Below, piece by piece: positions 26,193-34,479 of a stretch of 36,813 nt of DNA. The notes beneath the pieces are model-generated. The model saw only the letters and a list, made by a program, of their open reading frames with translations. It was not told where the DNA came from and searched no databases. Positions within the stretch are counted from its first letter, which is position 1. Every line of letters starts with the position of its first letter. This DNA comes from Planctomycetaceae bacterium (lineage in GTDB: Bacteria; Planctomycetota; Planctomycetia; Pirellulales; UBA1268). Both the position numbers and the translations under genes were made by a program. The stretch spans positions 1-36,813 of the forward strand of contig CACORA010000019.1 of assembly GCA_902629495.1 (NCBI GenBank), written 5' to 3'.

Positions 26193-29100
26193 ATGCACGC
26201 TTTTTCGCGAGGCGTCAAGGCGTCTGTATTCGCTTGGTGTGCATTGGCCTTCAGGTGCATGGTCGCTCAAGACATTACGTGGCAAACCATAGACGTTCCC
26301 GGTGCATGGGAAAAAAGTGGTATTCCAGAGGCAGAAGGCTACAACGGCCACGCCTGGTATCGTACCTGGGTGCTCCCTGATAAAGAATGTTTCAAGACAC
26401 ATGAGCGGAATCTGTTTCAGGAGTCTGTCGGTATTACTGCTCGGGGGCTTGCTGACTCCCATGAAGTTTTTGTGAATGGTTGCAAGATCGGTTCAGGCGG
26501 GAAAATGCCTCCAGAATTTGAGTCGGGGCGTGAACTCAATGTGAGGCATCGGATTCCTCCTAAAGTACTTGTGCCAGATAAGTGGAATGAGATTGTCTTT
26601 CACATTTTCAATCATTCTGGTGATGGAGGTTTTACATCAGAGCCACCAATCATCACCACGTACCTTCGAGAGTGTCAGTTGATTGGGTCGTGGCAGTTTT
26701 ATCTTGGTATGGACGTGCCACAGTTTCATGGTCCGCTCACAGAGAAACCGATTGAAAGTTCATTTAGTGATTTTCAACAGGCAACTACGGGTCTTGAAGA
26801 AGCAGCCGTGTTAAATCCTGGGCCTCGTTTATCTCCAAGTGAGTCATTAAGACAAATGACAACGGTTGATGATCTTGTTTGTGAACTGCTTGTTCATGAG
26901 CCTCTCGTTGCTCAGCCGACGCACTTTAGTTTTGATGCCCGTGGACGGTTGTGGGTTGCAAACTATCGGCAGTATCCATATCCGGCGGGAATCAAGGTGC
27001 TCAGTCGTGACCGATACTATCGAAGTGTGTTTGATAAAGTGCCTCCTGCACCTCCGAATCACGACATCGGTCGTGATTCAGTTACGATTCATGAGGATGT
27101 GGATGGAGATGGATATTTTGATCACCACAAGGTGTTTGTGAGTGGTCTCAATATGGTGACGTCTGCTGTGCGCGGGCATAAGGGAGTGTGGGTGCTGAAC
27201 CCTCCATATCTTCTTTTTTATCCGGATGCGGATGAAGATGATGTTCCTGATTCATCACCAGTCGTTCACCTCAGAGGATTTGGTCTTGAAGATACACATT
27301 CAACAGCGAACTCACTCACATGGGGGCCAGATGGCTGGCTGTATGGTGGGCAAGGGAGTACGACAACCAGCAAGGTGACTCGTCCTGGTATGGCGTCGTC
27401 AAAGCCCGTTTCAGCAGAGGGAGCGATGGTGTGGCGTTATCATCCACAAACGCGTCGCTATGAGATCTTTGCGACTGGAGGCGGTAATCTTTGGGGGCTT
27501 GAATTTGATTCTCACGGAAGACTTTTTTCTGGTACGAATGCGGGTGGCTCTCGTGGTTACCATTACATTCAGGGAGGTATTCACGGAAAAGCATCAGAAA
27601 ACCGTTCGAAATACGGGCCTTCGAGATATCCGTTTTGTTTTGGCGAACTGATGGCTATGCCCAGTGCGAATCCGATTCCACGCTTTTCTCATATTGCAGC
27701 AGTTGTGGAAGGCACGGCTTTGCCTTCAGGCTACTCAGGAGATCTGTTTTGTGTTGATCCCTTGCATAGTAAGGTAATTGATGCTCGCAGAATCTCTGCA
27801 GGAAGCTCGTTCAAGACTGCTGATCGTTCTGATGTTCTGACATCAGAAGATGAGGCATTTCGTCCAGTATTTATCTCAAATGCTCCTGACGGCAGTCTTT
27901 TCCTTGCTGATTTTTATGACTTCTATATTGCGCACGGTCAGCACTATCAAAGTCAAATCGATAATACGACTGGCCGTATTTATCGTCTTCGTGGCAAAGA
28001 AGCGTCGCTAGAAGAAGATGTGAATCTTCGTGTCAAGTCCAACAGCCAACTGGTGGGCCTTCTTTCTCATGCCAACAAGTGGCATCGTCAAATGGCACTG
28101 AGATTGCTCGCGGAGCGGAAAGCGGTAGATGTTCTTCCAGCACTACGAGCCATACTGAAGCAAGAGGAAGGACAGGTTGCACTGAATGCATTATGGGCGG
28201 TCTATCAGATCGCTGGACTTGATGAATCAGTTTCTCGAATAGGCCTTAGTCATCCTTTTGGTCCGGTGCGAGAATGGACTGTAAGACTTCATGGAGATGC
28301 TGGGCAAGTGCCACCATCGCTTGTTCAAGTATTTCAGCGTCTTGCAAAGGAAGACAAGAATCCGCATGTGCTTTCACAGCTTGCCTGTACAGCTAGGCGT
28401 CTACCTAAGCGGCAGTCATTAAAGCTCGTGGAACCACTTATGCACCGTGAGTCTGACGTTGCTGAGGATCCGTACCTTCCCCTATTAATTTGGTGGGTAT
28501 TGGAAGGGTGTGTCAATGAAGATGCACAAAAAGTTTTAGGATTGTTTCGTGATCAAGAAGTGTGGAACAAGCCCATTATTCGTGACACCATACTGTCACG
28601 ATTAATGCGACGATGGGCGGCAAGTGGAAAGCATTCAGATTTACTTATGTGCGCGGCCTTGCTTGAGCAGTCCCCTTCCAAGGAGCATGCACAGCGTTTG
28701 CTTGCAGGGTTTTCTGATGCGTATCAGGGGCGGGCAATGGCAAACCTACCAGGTGAATTACTTGCTGCTATGGCGCGATTTGGAGATGCTCCCCTGTTAG
28801 TGCGTTTGAAGCAGGGGCAGAAAGAGGCTTATGAACAGTCCATAAACACGATCAAAGATCCGGCAGTTGACCAAACCACACGTCTCTCACTTGTTCGGGC
28901 ACTTGGTGAGCTAAAGATCCAGCGATCAATACCGTTCCTTTTTATGCTGGCCTCATCAGATGAACCGAGCATGGCAAAAGCAGCTTTTTCAGCACTTGCT
29001 ATTTTTGATGATGTGTCGATTGCATCAAAAACCGTTTCGCTGCTTCCCCATCTAGATGAAAGGGTTCGAAACAGTGCCCTCATGCTCATGACTGAGCGTG

Positions 29101-29729
29101 TGCAAGCCATACAGATGCTTCTCTCGGCAATAGGAAAAAAAGATTTAGACCAAGCCCTTGTCCCACATGAAATTATTTCCTTCTTGCGGCAGCATCAAAA
29201 TGAGGGTGTGCGTGCTCGTGTTGATGAGATATTTCCCAAAACACACGTGGATGTGAAGGACACAATACAAGACGAAGTCGCACGTTTGACGAATGTCATC
29301 ATGAGGGGCAAAGGAAATGCGTATCAGGGGCAAAAGATTTTTGAAAAAAAATGTGCGGCATGCCACACATTGTTTTTCAAGGGAGGACGCGTTGGTCCAG
29401 ATCTTACGCGGTATCAACGTGACAACCTGTCAACGATGCTGAACAGTATTGTGCATCCCAGTGCGGAGATACGAGAGGGCTTTGAATATCAAATGGTGAT
29501 CACGCTTGATGGTCGTAGTGTGGGCGGTTTTATCACCGAGCGCGGGATACATGCCGTTGTTGTTCGCGGACTCGATGGTGAAGACGTAGTCCTTGCTCGG
29601 GGCAACATCGAAGAGATTTTGCCCGTTGGCCGAAGCCTTATGCCGGATGGTCTCATTGAGGATCTTAGCAGTGAACAAATCTGTGATCTCTTTGCTTTTC
29701 TGCAACGTTCACAGCCCATTGCACAATAA
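26193..29729 (+). CDS. Membrane-bound dehydrogenase / PVC-type haem protein with N-terminal jelly-roll domain
   Basis: A ~1178-aa exported protein (numbering from ATG 26193, chosen because MHAFSRGVKASVFAWCALAF is a good signal peptide; ATG 26121 is an alternative). Residues ~28-155 resemble the glycoside hydrolase family 2 sugar-binding jelly roll: VPGAWEKSG, GHAWYRTWVLP, DSHEVFVNGCKIG, WNEIVFHIFNHSG. Residues ~220-610 are the propeller-like dehydrogenase domain (TIGR02604-type: FDARGRLWVANYRQYPYPAG, NSLTWGPDGWLYGGQG, LFLADFYD). Residues ~620-1020 are HEAT-like helical repeats. The end is a planctomycete haem domain (TIGR02603-type) with C1054-A-A-C-H1058, then GGRVGPDLTRY and HPSAEIREGFEYQMV. 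It probably oxidises a sugar or alcohol in the periplasm and passes electrons to the haem; no substrate can be named. Confidence 0.9.
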   Translation: MHAFSRGVKASVFAWCALAFRCMVAQDITWQTIDVPGAWEKSGIPEAEGYNGHAWYRTWVLPDKECFKTHERNLFQESVGITARGLADSHEVFVNGCKIGSGGKMPPEFESGRELNVRHRIPPKVLVPDKWNEIVFHIFNHSGDGGFTSEPPIITTYLRECQLIGSWQFYLGMDVPQFHGPLTEKPIESSFSDFQQATTGLEEAAVLNPGPRLSPSESLRQMTTVDDLVCELLVHEPLVAQPTHFSFDARGRLWVANYRQYPYPAGIKVLSRDRYYRSVFDKVPPAPPNHDIGRDSVTIHEDVDGDGYFDHHKVFVSGLNMVTSAVRGHKGVWVLNPPYLLFYPDADEDDVPDSSPVVHLRGFGLEDTHSTANSLTWGPDGWLYGGQGSTTTSKVTRPGMASSKPVSAEGAMVWRYHPQTRRYEIFATGGGNLWGLEFDSHGRLFSGTNAGGSRGYHYIQGGIHGKASENRSKYGPSRYPFCFGELMAMPSANPIPRFSHIAAVVEGTALPSGYSGDLFCVDPLHSKVIDARRISAGSSFKTADRSDVLTSEDEAFRPVFISNAPDGSLFLADFYDFYIAHGQHYQSQIDNTTGRIYRLRGKEASLEEDVNLRVKSNSQLVGLLSHANKWHRQMALRLLAERKAVDVLPALRAILKQEEGQVALNALWAVYQIAGLDESVSRIGLSHPFGPVREWTVRLHGDAGQVPPSLVQVFQRLAKEDKNPHVLSQLACTARRLPKRQSLKLVEPLMHRESDVAEDPYLPLLIWWVLEGCVNEDAQKVLGLFRDQEVWNKPIIRDTILSRLMRRWAASGKHSDLLMCAALLEQSPSKEHAQRLLAGFSDAYQGRAMANLPGELLAAMARFGDAPLLVRLKQGQKEAYEQSINTIKDPAVDQTTRLSLVRALGELKIQRSIPFLFMLASSDEPSMAKAAFSALAIFDDVSIASKTVSLLPHLDERVRNSALMLMTERVQAIQMLLSAIGKKDLDQALVPHEIISFLRQHQNEGVRARVDEIFPKTHVDVKDTIQDEVARLTNVIMRGKGNAYQGQKIFEKKCAACHTLFFKGGRVGPDLTRYQRDNLSTMLNSIVHPSAEIREGFEYQMVITLDGRSVGGFITERGIHAVVVRGLDGEDVVLARGNIEEILPVGRSLMPDGLIEDLSSEQICDLFAFLQRSQPIAQ

Positions 29730-29829
29730 TGTGATGGGAGCACATGATGTACTGGATTCGAAAGAGTATCCTATGGCCAGTGCAATTCTTCAGCAGTCTC
29801 AGTGCGTATTGAAAAATAAGGAGCAGGAA

Positions 29830-32061
29830 ATGACACGTGTTGCATGTGTTTTCCCAATAGCACGAATGGCACGGCAGGTACTAAGGAGCGCCTTGGTTGC
29901 ATTGCTCTTCTGTGGTTTCGTTGCCGCCTCAGTTTCAGGCTTTTCGGATGAGCCACCGTCTGTTGAAGATCTTGTCACCCAAGTGCGTCAATCCATTGTG
30001 ACCATTCGACATTCAGGCCGAGGCGTGCAGGATAATGGTCTTGGAACTGGTTTTGTTATTTCGAAAGATGGACTGATCGCCACCAATCTGCATGTGATTG
30101 GAGAAGCTCGTCCGATCTCTGTTGAGTTACCTGACGGTCAGATGTACGAAGTCGTAGCTGTTCATGCATTTGATAAAGCTGCTGATCTTGCCGTGATCCG
30201 AATCAACTCAAAAAGACTGGTGCCACTTAAGTTCGCAAAACCGAAGCAGCTTGCAGATGGCCAGGAGGTGGTGGCAGTCGGTAATCCTCATGGACTTGAA
30301 AGGAGTGTTGTGACTGGACGATTATCGGCGACACGACAAATCGAAGGTATCAAAATGCTTCAAATTGCCATCCCCATTGAATCGGGGAATAGTGGTGGAC
30401 CTTTATTGGATAGGGATGGCAACGTTCATGGCGTTCTCACAATGAAGTCACTTGTGACACCCAATCTGGGATTTGCTGTGTCAGTGAAGTATCTCACTGA
30501 TCTTCTAGGTGATCCCAATACCGTACTGATGGATCAATGGCTTACGATTGGTGCGATTGACCAGAAAGAGTGGAATATTGTTGGTGGTGCTCGTTGGAGG
30601 CAGCGTGCTGGCGTTCTTTCGGTAAGCGGTCAGGGAGACGGATTTGGCGGTCGCACGTTGTGCCTGAGCACGACACCAGATAGTGAGCCGCCCTTTGAGG
30701 TTGCTGTGCGATTAAGGATCCATGAGGAAACAGGAGCTGCTGGGCTTGTATTTGCTTCGGATGGCAATGACCGTCATTACGGTTTCTATCCATCAGGAGG
30801 GAAACTCAGGCTTACCCGTTTTAACGGACCAGACGTGTTTTCGTGGAAAGTCCTTGAAGAGTTGGAGCACACGGCATACCGGCCAGGAGAGTGGAATCAC
30901 TTGCGAGTGAAATTTAATCAAAAGGACATTGCCTGTTTTGTTAATGATGAAGAAGTGATTCGTCAAAACCTTTCTGTTGAGAAAGGCCGAGTAGGGCTTG
31001 CCAGTTTTCGTGGAACCGAGGCCGATTTCAAGGGATTTGAGGCTGGCCAAGAAGTGTCTCTCATGCGACCACCAAAGCATATTGCTTCTCGCGTCATGCA
31101 ACTCATTGACGAACACTCTTTGAGCCAATTTTCTGCCGAACTTGTTGATCCGCTCGTCTCAGAAGATCTTGCTCCAAAAGTTCTTATGCTCGAAGCGGTA
31201 AAGCTCGATAGGAGAGCGGACAAGCTTCGAGCCTTGGCTACAACTATTCAGCAGCAGCAGATTCTCGAGCGGCTTCGCCAAGCAACCAAAGAAAAAATAA
31301 ATGTTTTCACCGCTGCACTGATCATTGCTCAGTTAGATCATCCTGAACTGGATCGTTCAGCGTACGAACGGCAAATGCTTCGGTTATCGAGTGATATCAA
31401 AGATCAAATAACAGATGATATGGCTGGATACGAGCGGCTTGCAGTACTGGACCGCATACTATTTGACGAACGGGGTTTTCATGGTAGTCGAGGTGATTAC
31501 TACAACCCTGCCAATAGTTACGTGAATGAAGTGCTGGATGATCGAGAAGGTATTCCAATTACGTTGTCCATCATCTACATGGAACTTGCTCGCTCCATTG
31601 GAGTGTCTGTTGAGGGAGTGGGTTTTCCAGGTCACTTTCTTGTGCAGTTTGTGAATAATGCGGGTGACAAAGAGTGGATTGATGCATTTGATCGCGGGAA
31701 GCGACTGCGATTAAAAGATCTGCAACAATTAATACAACAATCAGGTGACAGTTGGAGTGAGGACTACCTCAATATCTCTCCGCCGAAAGCAATTCTTAGT
31801 CGAATGCTGAACAATCTTTTGGGGATTGCTAATCGGGCTGAGAATACGGAGCAGATGCTTCGATATCTCAATGCTTTAGTAACGATCAATGAAGATCAGG
31901 CAACTTCCCGCACCCGTATTTTGCGAATGATTACGGCACATCGTCTCAAACAGTTTGATCTTGCGTTGACTGACGCCCGCTGGCTTATGGAGCAGAGGCC
32001 TGACGATGTTGATCTTCAGGCTGTTGAGGAGTTGATTCGTGTGATTGAATCGAAGGATTAA
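29830..32061 (+). CDS. Exported trypsin-like protease / lectin-like / SirB1-transglutaminase-like / TPR protein
   Basis: A 743-aa protein. AAGGAG 6 nt before the ATG at 29830 and an immediate signal segment (VLRSALVALLFCGFVAASVS) decide the start, although the frame is open from 29593. Residues ~45-225 are a DegP-like serine protease with the full triad: H88 (ATNLHVIGEA), D119 (AADLAVIRI), S188 (ESGNSGGPLL). No PDZ domain follows. Residues ~235-410 look like a DUF1080/concanavalin-type beta-sandwich (PPFEVAVRLRIHEETGAAGL, YRPGEWNHLRVKFN). Residues ~485-650 are SirB1-type transglutaminase-like (NPANSYVNEVLDDREGIPIT, GVGFPGHFLVQF), and ~655-743 TPR-like. It probably cleaves or remodels envelope proteins or glycopeptides; the role of the SirB1 part is unknown. 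It starts 100 nt after the haem protein. Confidence 0.88.
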   Translation: MTRVACVFPIARMARQVLRSALVALLFCGFVAASVSGFSDEPPSVEDLVTQVRQSIVTIRHSGRGVQDNGLGTGFVISKDGLIATNLHVIGEARPISVELPDGQMYEVVAVHAFDKAADLAVIRINSKRLVPLKFAKPKQLADGQEVVAVGNPHGLERSVVTGRLSATRQIEGIKMLQIAIPIESGNSGGPLLDRDGNVHGVLTMKSLVTPNLGFAVSVKYLTDLLGDPNTVLMDQWLTIGAIDQKEWNIVGGARWRQRAGVLSVSGQGDGFGGRTLCLSTTPDSEPPFEVAVRLRIHEETGAAGLVFASDGNDRHYGFYPSGGKLRLTRFNGPDVFSWKVLEELEHTAYRPGEWNHLRVKFNQKDIACFVNDEEVIRQNLSVEKGRVGLASFRGTEADFKGFEAGQEVSLMRPPKHIASRVMQLIDEHSLSQFSAELVDPLVSEDLAPKVLMLEAVKLDRRADKLRALATTIQQQQILERLRQATKEKINVFTAALIIAQLDHPELDRSAYERQMLRLSSDIKDQITDDMAGYERLAVLDRILFDERGFHGSRGDYYNPANSYVNEVLDDREGIPITLSIIYMELARSIGVSVEGVGFPGHFLVQFVNNAGDKEWIDAFDRGKRLRLKDLQQLIQQSGDSWSEDYLNISPPKAILSRMLNNLLGIANRAENTEQMLRYLNALVTINEDQATSRTRILRMITAHRLKQFDLALTDARWLMEQRPDDVDLQAVEELIRVIESKD

Positions 32062-32430
32062 TCTCTCCATGTCGAGTAGCCTTCCAGAGGAAGGCTTTCA
32101 TTTGACAATTTTTTCCTGCGTCGGTTCGTAGTGCCTCAGGCCTCACATTGCAGTGCACAAACAGCAATTTCCTGCAGTCCAGATCGTAAAGCGGTCGGTT
32201 ATTTTTTCTTTTTTTTTGTAACGCATCACTTCTGCTGCAGTTGTACGTGTAGAGCAGTTTTGCTGCGGTCTGCCGCAAAATGCAACCTTAATAAGGTGAA
32301 ATGAGTGGATGCTTGTTCATAAATCAGTCTAGACAAACAGGTTCGTGTCTTTTTTTCTGTTTTGGCACAGTAGATGCAAGTTAGTGCCTTTAAGTTCAGT
32401 TACTAACACACCCAACAATGAGAGTACGCC
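32062..32430. other. Intergenic region with hairpins and a T-rich tract
   Basis: No gene is seen in these ~370 nt. A terminator-like hairpin lies at 32078-32096. A T-rich tract follows at about 32199-32219. Near 32256-32282 an imperfect hairpin, TGCGG/CCGCA flanked by TTTT and AAAA, could be a second terminator or a leader element. The promoter and leader of the HTH-like gene must lie in the last ~150 nt. Confidence 0.45.
32078..32104 (+). terminator. Terminator after the protease-SirB1 gene
   Basis: Perfect 8-bp stem AGCCTTCC (32078-32085) and GGAAGGCT (32089-32096) with a 3-nt loop, followed by TTCATTTG. It lies 16 nt after the stop codon. The T tail is interrupted, so termination may be partial. 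Confidence 0.6.
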
Positions 32431-32973
32431 ATGGCTTCCGTCGACTGTCCACATGAATGTGACTTTGGATTTGAAGACATTCGAAATGGTGGCAGAGATC
32501 CACTCCATCATCAAAGACATCAAAACAAACGTTTCCACCGCATTGCGCATGTTCGACAACGTCAACAAGTAAGTCTTCGTAATGCTTCGCGAAGACTTGG
32601 TATATCCTTGGCCGAAGTGCGTCGTCAGGAGCAGGCGGATTGTGATCTTTGTTTATCCCAGCTTCTTAAGTGGCAGCAGGTTTTGGGAGTCCCTGTTGCT
32701 GAGCTCTTGGTGGAGGCAGACGGACAATTAGCCGGTCCTGTCTTGGAGCGATCACGAATGATAAAATTAATGAAAACGGCTACTGCAATCCGTGATCGGG
32801 CAAGTGGGACAGCCATTGGCAGGCTTGTTGCCATGTTGATTGCCCAGCTTGTAGAACTCATGCCTGAGGTAGAAGGTGTGACGCCGTGGCCCGAGTCTGG
32901 GCAGCAGCGACGACTTGATGAATTGGGACGCACCGCCCAGTTTCCCGTCCCGGAGGAGCTTTTTCGCCCATAA
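32431..32973 (+). CDS. Putative HTH (XRE-like) DNA-binding protein
   Basis: A 180-aa protein. After a polar N-terminus (residues 1-35, His/Arg/Asp rich), residues ~38-95 read like a Cro/C1-type helix-turn-helix: RIAHVRQRQQVSLRNASRRLG, ISLAEVRRQEQ, then LLKWQQVLGVPVAELLVE, which is the usual XRE ending. Residues ~100-150 form a long helical segment (MIKLMKTATAIRDRASGTA, RLVAMLIAQLVELMPEVEGV), possibly for dimerisation. GAGAG precedes the ATG by about 6 nt. It may be a planctomycete-specific regulator; target genes are unknown. It stands alone, 220 nt before the RRM gene. Confidence 0.7.
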   Translation: MASVDCPHECDFGFEDIRNGGRDPLHHQRHQNKRFHRIAHVRQRQQVSLRNASRRLGISLAEVRRQEQADCDLCLSQLLKWQQVLGVPVAELLVEADGQLAGPVLERSRMIKLMKTATAIRDRASGTAIGRLVAMLIAQLVELMPEVEGVTPWPESGQQRRLDELGRTAQFPVPEELFRP

Positions 32974-33105
32974 ACAGCTTGTTTGTGCGATTTTCTCGTC
33001 GTTTGATGTGTTTGAAACATCTGTGAACTGCGGCCACCGTTGTCTGGGCACTCTGAAAGTGGTAACCTCCTGCTAGTTCGACAGACCTCGTCTGCACCCT
33101 CCGGT

Positions 33106-33135
33106 CCGATCGGGAGTTGCGGTTCGTGCGATCGG
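33106..33135 (+). promoter_or_regulatory. Leader hairpin upstream of the RRM gene
   Basis: A perfect 7-bp inverted repeat, CCGATCG (33106-33112) and CGATCGG (33129-33135), lies about 58 nt before the ATG of the RRM protein, within a structured 220-nt gap. It may belong to a regulatory 5' leader; RNA-chaperone genes often have one. No motif of a named riboswitch is recognised. Confidence 0.35.
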
Positions 33136-33193
33136 CGATGGTCGATGAGTCGATTTGTTTTGTTTTGCTCCCGGGAATTGAGGTTGCGTTGTT

Positions 33194-33568
33194 ATGGCTC
33201 GGAAGATTTACGTGGGGAACCTCCCATGGTCAACCACGAATGCTGATCTTGAGGCGATGTTTTCTCCGCATGGAGCGGTGCGGAGTGCTGAAGTCATTTC
33301 TGATCGGGAGACTGGACGTTCCCGTGGCTTTGGTTTTGTAGAAATGGAAACAGACGAAGGTATGCAGGCAGCTGTGTCTGCATTAAATGGCCATGAGGTC
33401 AACGGTCGTCCACTTACAGTGAATGAGGCTCGTGAGAGAACGCCTCGCTCTGGTGGTGGCGGTGGCCGTGGTGGATACGGCGGTGGCGGCGGCGGCCGTG
33501 GTGGATATGGCGGCGGCGGCGGCGGCGGTGGCCGTGGTGGATACGGTGGCGGCGGAGATCGCTACTAG
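33194..33568 (+). CDS. Glycine-rich RRM RNA-binding protein
   Basis: A 124-aa protein with one complete RNA recognition motif (residues ~4-82): RNP2 is IYVGNL (5-10) and RNP1 is RGFGFVEM (44-51), both with the aromatic residues needed to stack on RNA. The C-terminus (~86-124) is almost entirely Gly with Arg and Tyr: three RGGYGG units separated by Gly runs, ending GDRY. This layout matches cyanobacterial Rbp and plant glycine-rich proteins, which act in cold response and RNA stability. GAGG lies about 12 nt before the ATG. It is followed by a hairpin terminator. Likely a cytoplasmic RNA chaperone. Confidence 0.94.
   Translation: MARKIYVGNLPWSTTNADLEAMFSPHGAVRSAEVISDRETGRSRGFGFVEMETDEGMQAAVSALNGHEVNGRPLTVNEARERTPRSGGGGGRGGYGGGGGGRGGYGGGGGGGGRGGYGGGGDRY
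33452..33558 (+). repeat. GGC/GGT-rich tandem repeat encoding the RGG tail
   Basis: Three copies of GGCCGTGGTGGATA followed by C or T are separated by runs of GGC/GGT codons of different length. The third position is almost always C or T, and the runs look like products of slipped-strand mispairing. They lie in frame within the RRM gene. Confidence 0.8.
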
Positions 33569-33591
33569 TTTTTCCTCATCAAAACATTTGT

Positions 33592-33627
33592 CACGGGGGC
33601 CGTTGGCTGTTGCTAAAGGCCCCCGTG
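33592..33627 (+). terminator. Terminator-like hairpin after the RRM gene
   Basis: A perfect 10-bp stem, CACGGGGGCC (33592-33601) and GGCCCCCGTG (33618-33627), with a 16-nt loop. The tail CACATTATTTGTG is only moderately T-rich. It lies 23 nt after the stop and 91 nt before the bS18 start. Confidence 0.65.
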
Positions 33628-33717
33628 CACATTATTTGTGTACCCTTGCATTCACTGAAAAATATATCATTCTATTACTGTGAGTTTGTTTGAACGCATT
33701 AGTGAGAAAAAAAGTCT

Positions 33718-33996
33718 ATGAGTCCTCCTCCATCAAAATTTGCGAAGTCAAGCCGTAAAAAAGCAAAGCCTCGTGCAAAAGTAAAGCGAAGAGATCCCGT
33801 GTACATTGATGGAGTTCGTCCAAGACCGATGTGGGTTGACTACAAAGATTTGGACTTGTTGGGCAAGTTGGTTAACCGGCAGGCGAAGATTATCGGTAGG
33901 CGAAAAAATGGTTGCACTGCTGTCTCTCAACATGCGATTACAACGGCGATCAAGCGGGCCCGCTTCATGGCGTTACTCCCCTACGTTGGAGAGTAG
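33718..33996 (+). CDS. rpsR: Small ribosomal subunit protein bS18
   Basis: A 92-aa protein whose second half is bS18: VDYKDLDLLGKLVNRQAKI, then GRRKNGCTAVSQHAITTAIK and RARFMALLPYV, which matches the family ending TTAIKRARxxALLPY. The N-terminal ~30 residues are a Lys/Arg/Pro-rich extension that replaces the usual short zinc or RRK-type start. It binds 16S rRNA in the 30S platform, next to bS6. The genes normally linked to it (rpsF, ssb, rplI) are absent here. The Shine-Dalgarno sequence is weak (GAG about 12 nt upstream). It may be the only bS18 gene or a divergent paralogue. The thioesterase gene begins 30 nt after. Confidence 0.9.
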   Translation: MSPPPSKFAKSSRKKAKPRAKVKRRDPVYIDGVRPRPMWVDYKDLDLLGKLVNRQAKIIGRRKNGCTAVSQHAITTAIKRARFMALLPYVGE

Positions 33997-34026
33997 TTGC
34001 CACCTGTCTCGTCAGGTGTTTTTAGC

Positions 34027-34479
34027 GTGACCAATTCTGCCCCTCAGTCACAGCATGCCGGGGGGCCGCTCATTACGAAGCGGCTTGTCGAATTTCGTGA
34101 TACCGATGCTGCTGGGATTGTTCATTTTTCCGCATTCTTTTTTTGGATGGAGTCGGTGGAACATGAACTTCTGCGAACGGCGGGAGTGCGAGTCGTTGAT
34201 CGTCTTTCGAGTGGTATTGATGCCAGTTGGCCTCGCGTTTCCGTTTCATGTGATTACAAATCGGCCATTCATTTCGGTGAAGAAGTAACGATTGCAATTG
34301 CAGTAAGAAGCATTGGTCGAACAAGCGTTACGTATGCTTTTAGTTTCAAGCGAGATGAACAACTGATTGCAGAAGGGCAAGTTGTCACCGTGCGTTGTTT
34401 GATGCATCCCGACAAAAAACCTGAGGCAGTTCTGATTCCACAAGATATCATTGACCGTCTTGAGCCGTATTGTGAATGA
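34027..34479 (+). CDS. YbgC/FcbC-type acyl-CoA thioesterase (hotdog fold)
   Basis: A 150-aa hotdog-fold thioesterase. The family signature is VEFRDTDAAGIVHFSAFFFW (residues 21-40), with the DTD-A-G-I-V-H core used for catalysis, followed by PRVSVSCDYKSAIHFGEEVT and a strand-rich second half (VTYAFSFKRDEQLIAEGQVV). Members hydrolyse acyl-CoA or acyl-ACP in the cytoplasm; YbgC proteins are tied to phospholipid and envelope work in other bacteria. GTG at 34027 is chosen because CAGG lies upstream and the first residues then match family length; a TTG at 33997 would abut the bS18 stop. The stop overlaps the start of the ABC ATPase gene, implying translational coupling. Confidence 0.9.
   Translation: MTNSAPQSQHAGGPLITKRLVEFRDTDAAGIVHFSAFFFWMESVEHELLRTAGVRVVDRLSSGIDASWPRVSVSCDYKSAIHFGEEVTIAIAVRSIGRTSVTYAFSFKRDEQLIAEGQVVTVRCLMHPDKKPEAVLIPQDIIDRLEPYCE

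Noticed and set aside
29593..29829. Upstream extension of the protease gene overlapping the haem-protein gene by ~137 nt
   Set aside because: The signal peptide and AAGGAG at the ATG 29830 show that translation starts later; the extension is a by-product of the open frame.
33452..33558. Tandem repeat considered as a CRISPR or minisatellite
   Set aside because: Repeats are in frame, encode the RGG tail and lack unique spacers of equal length.
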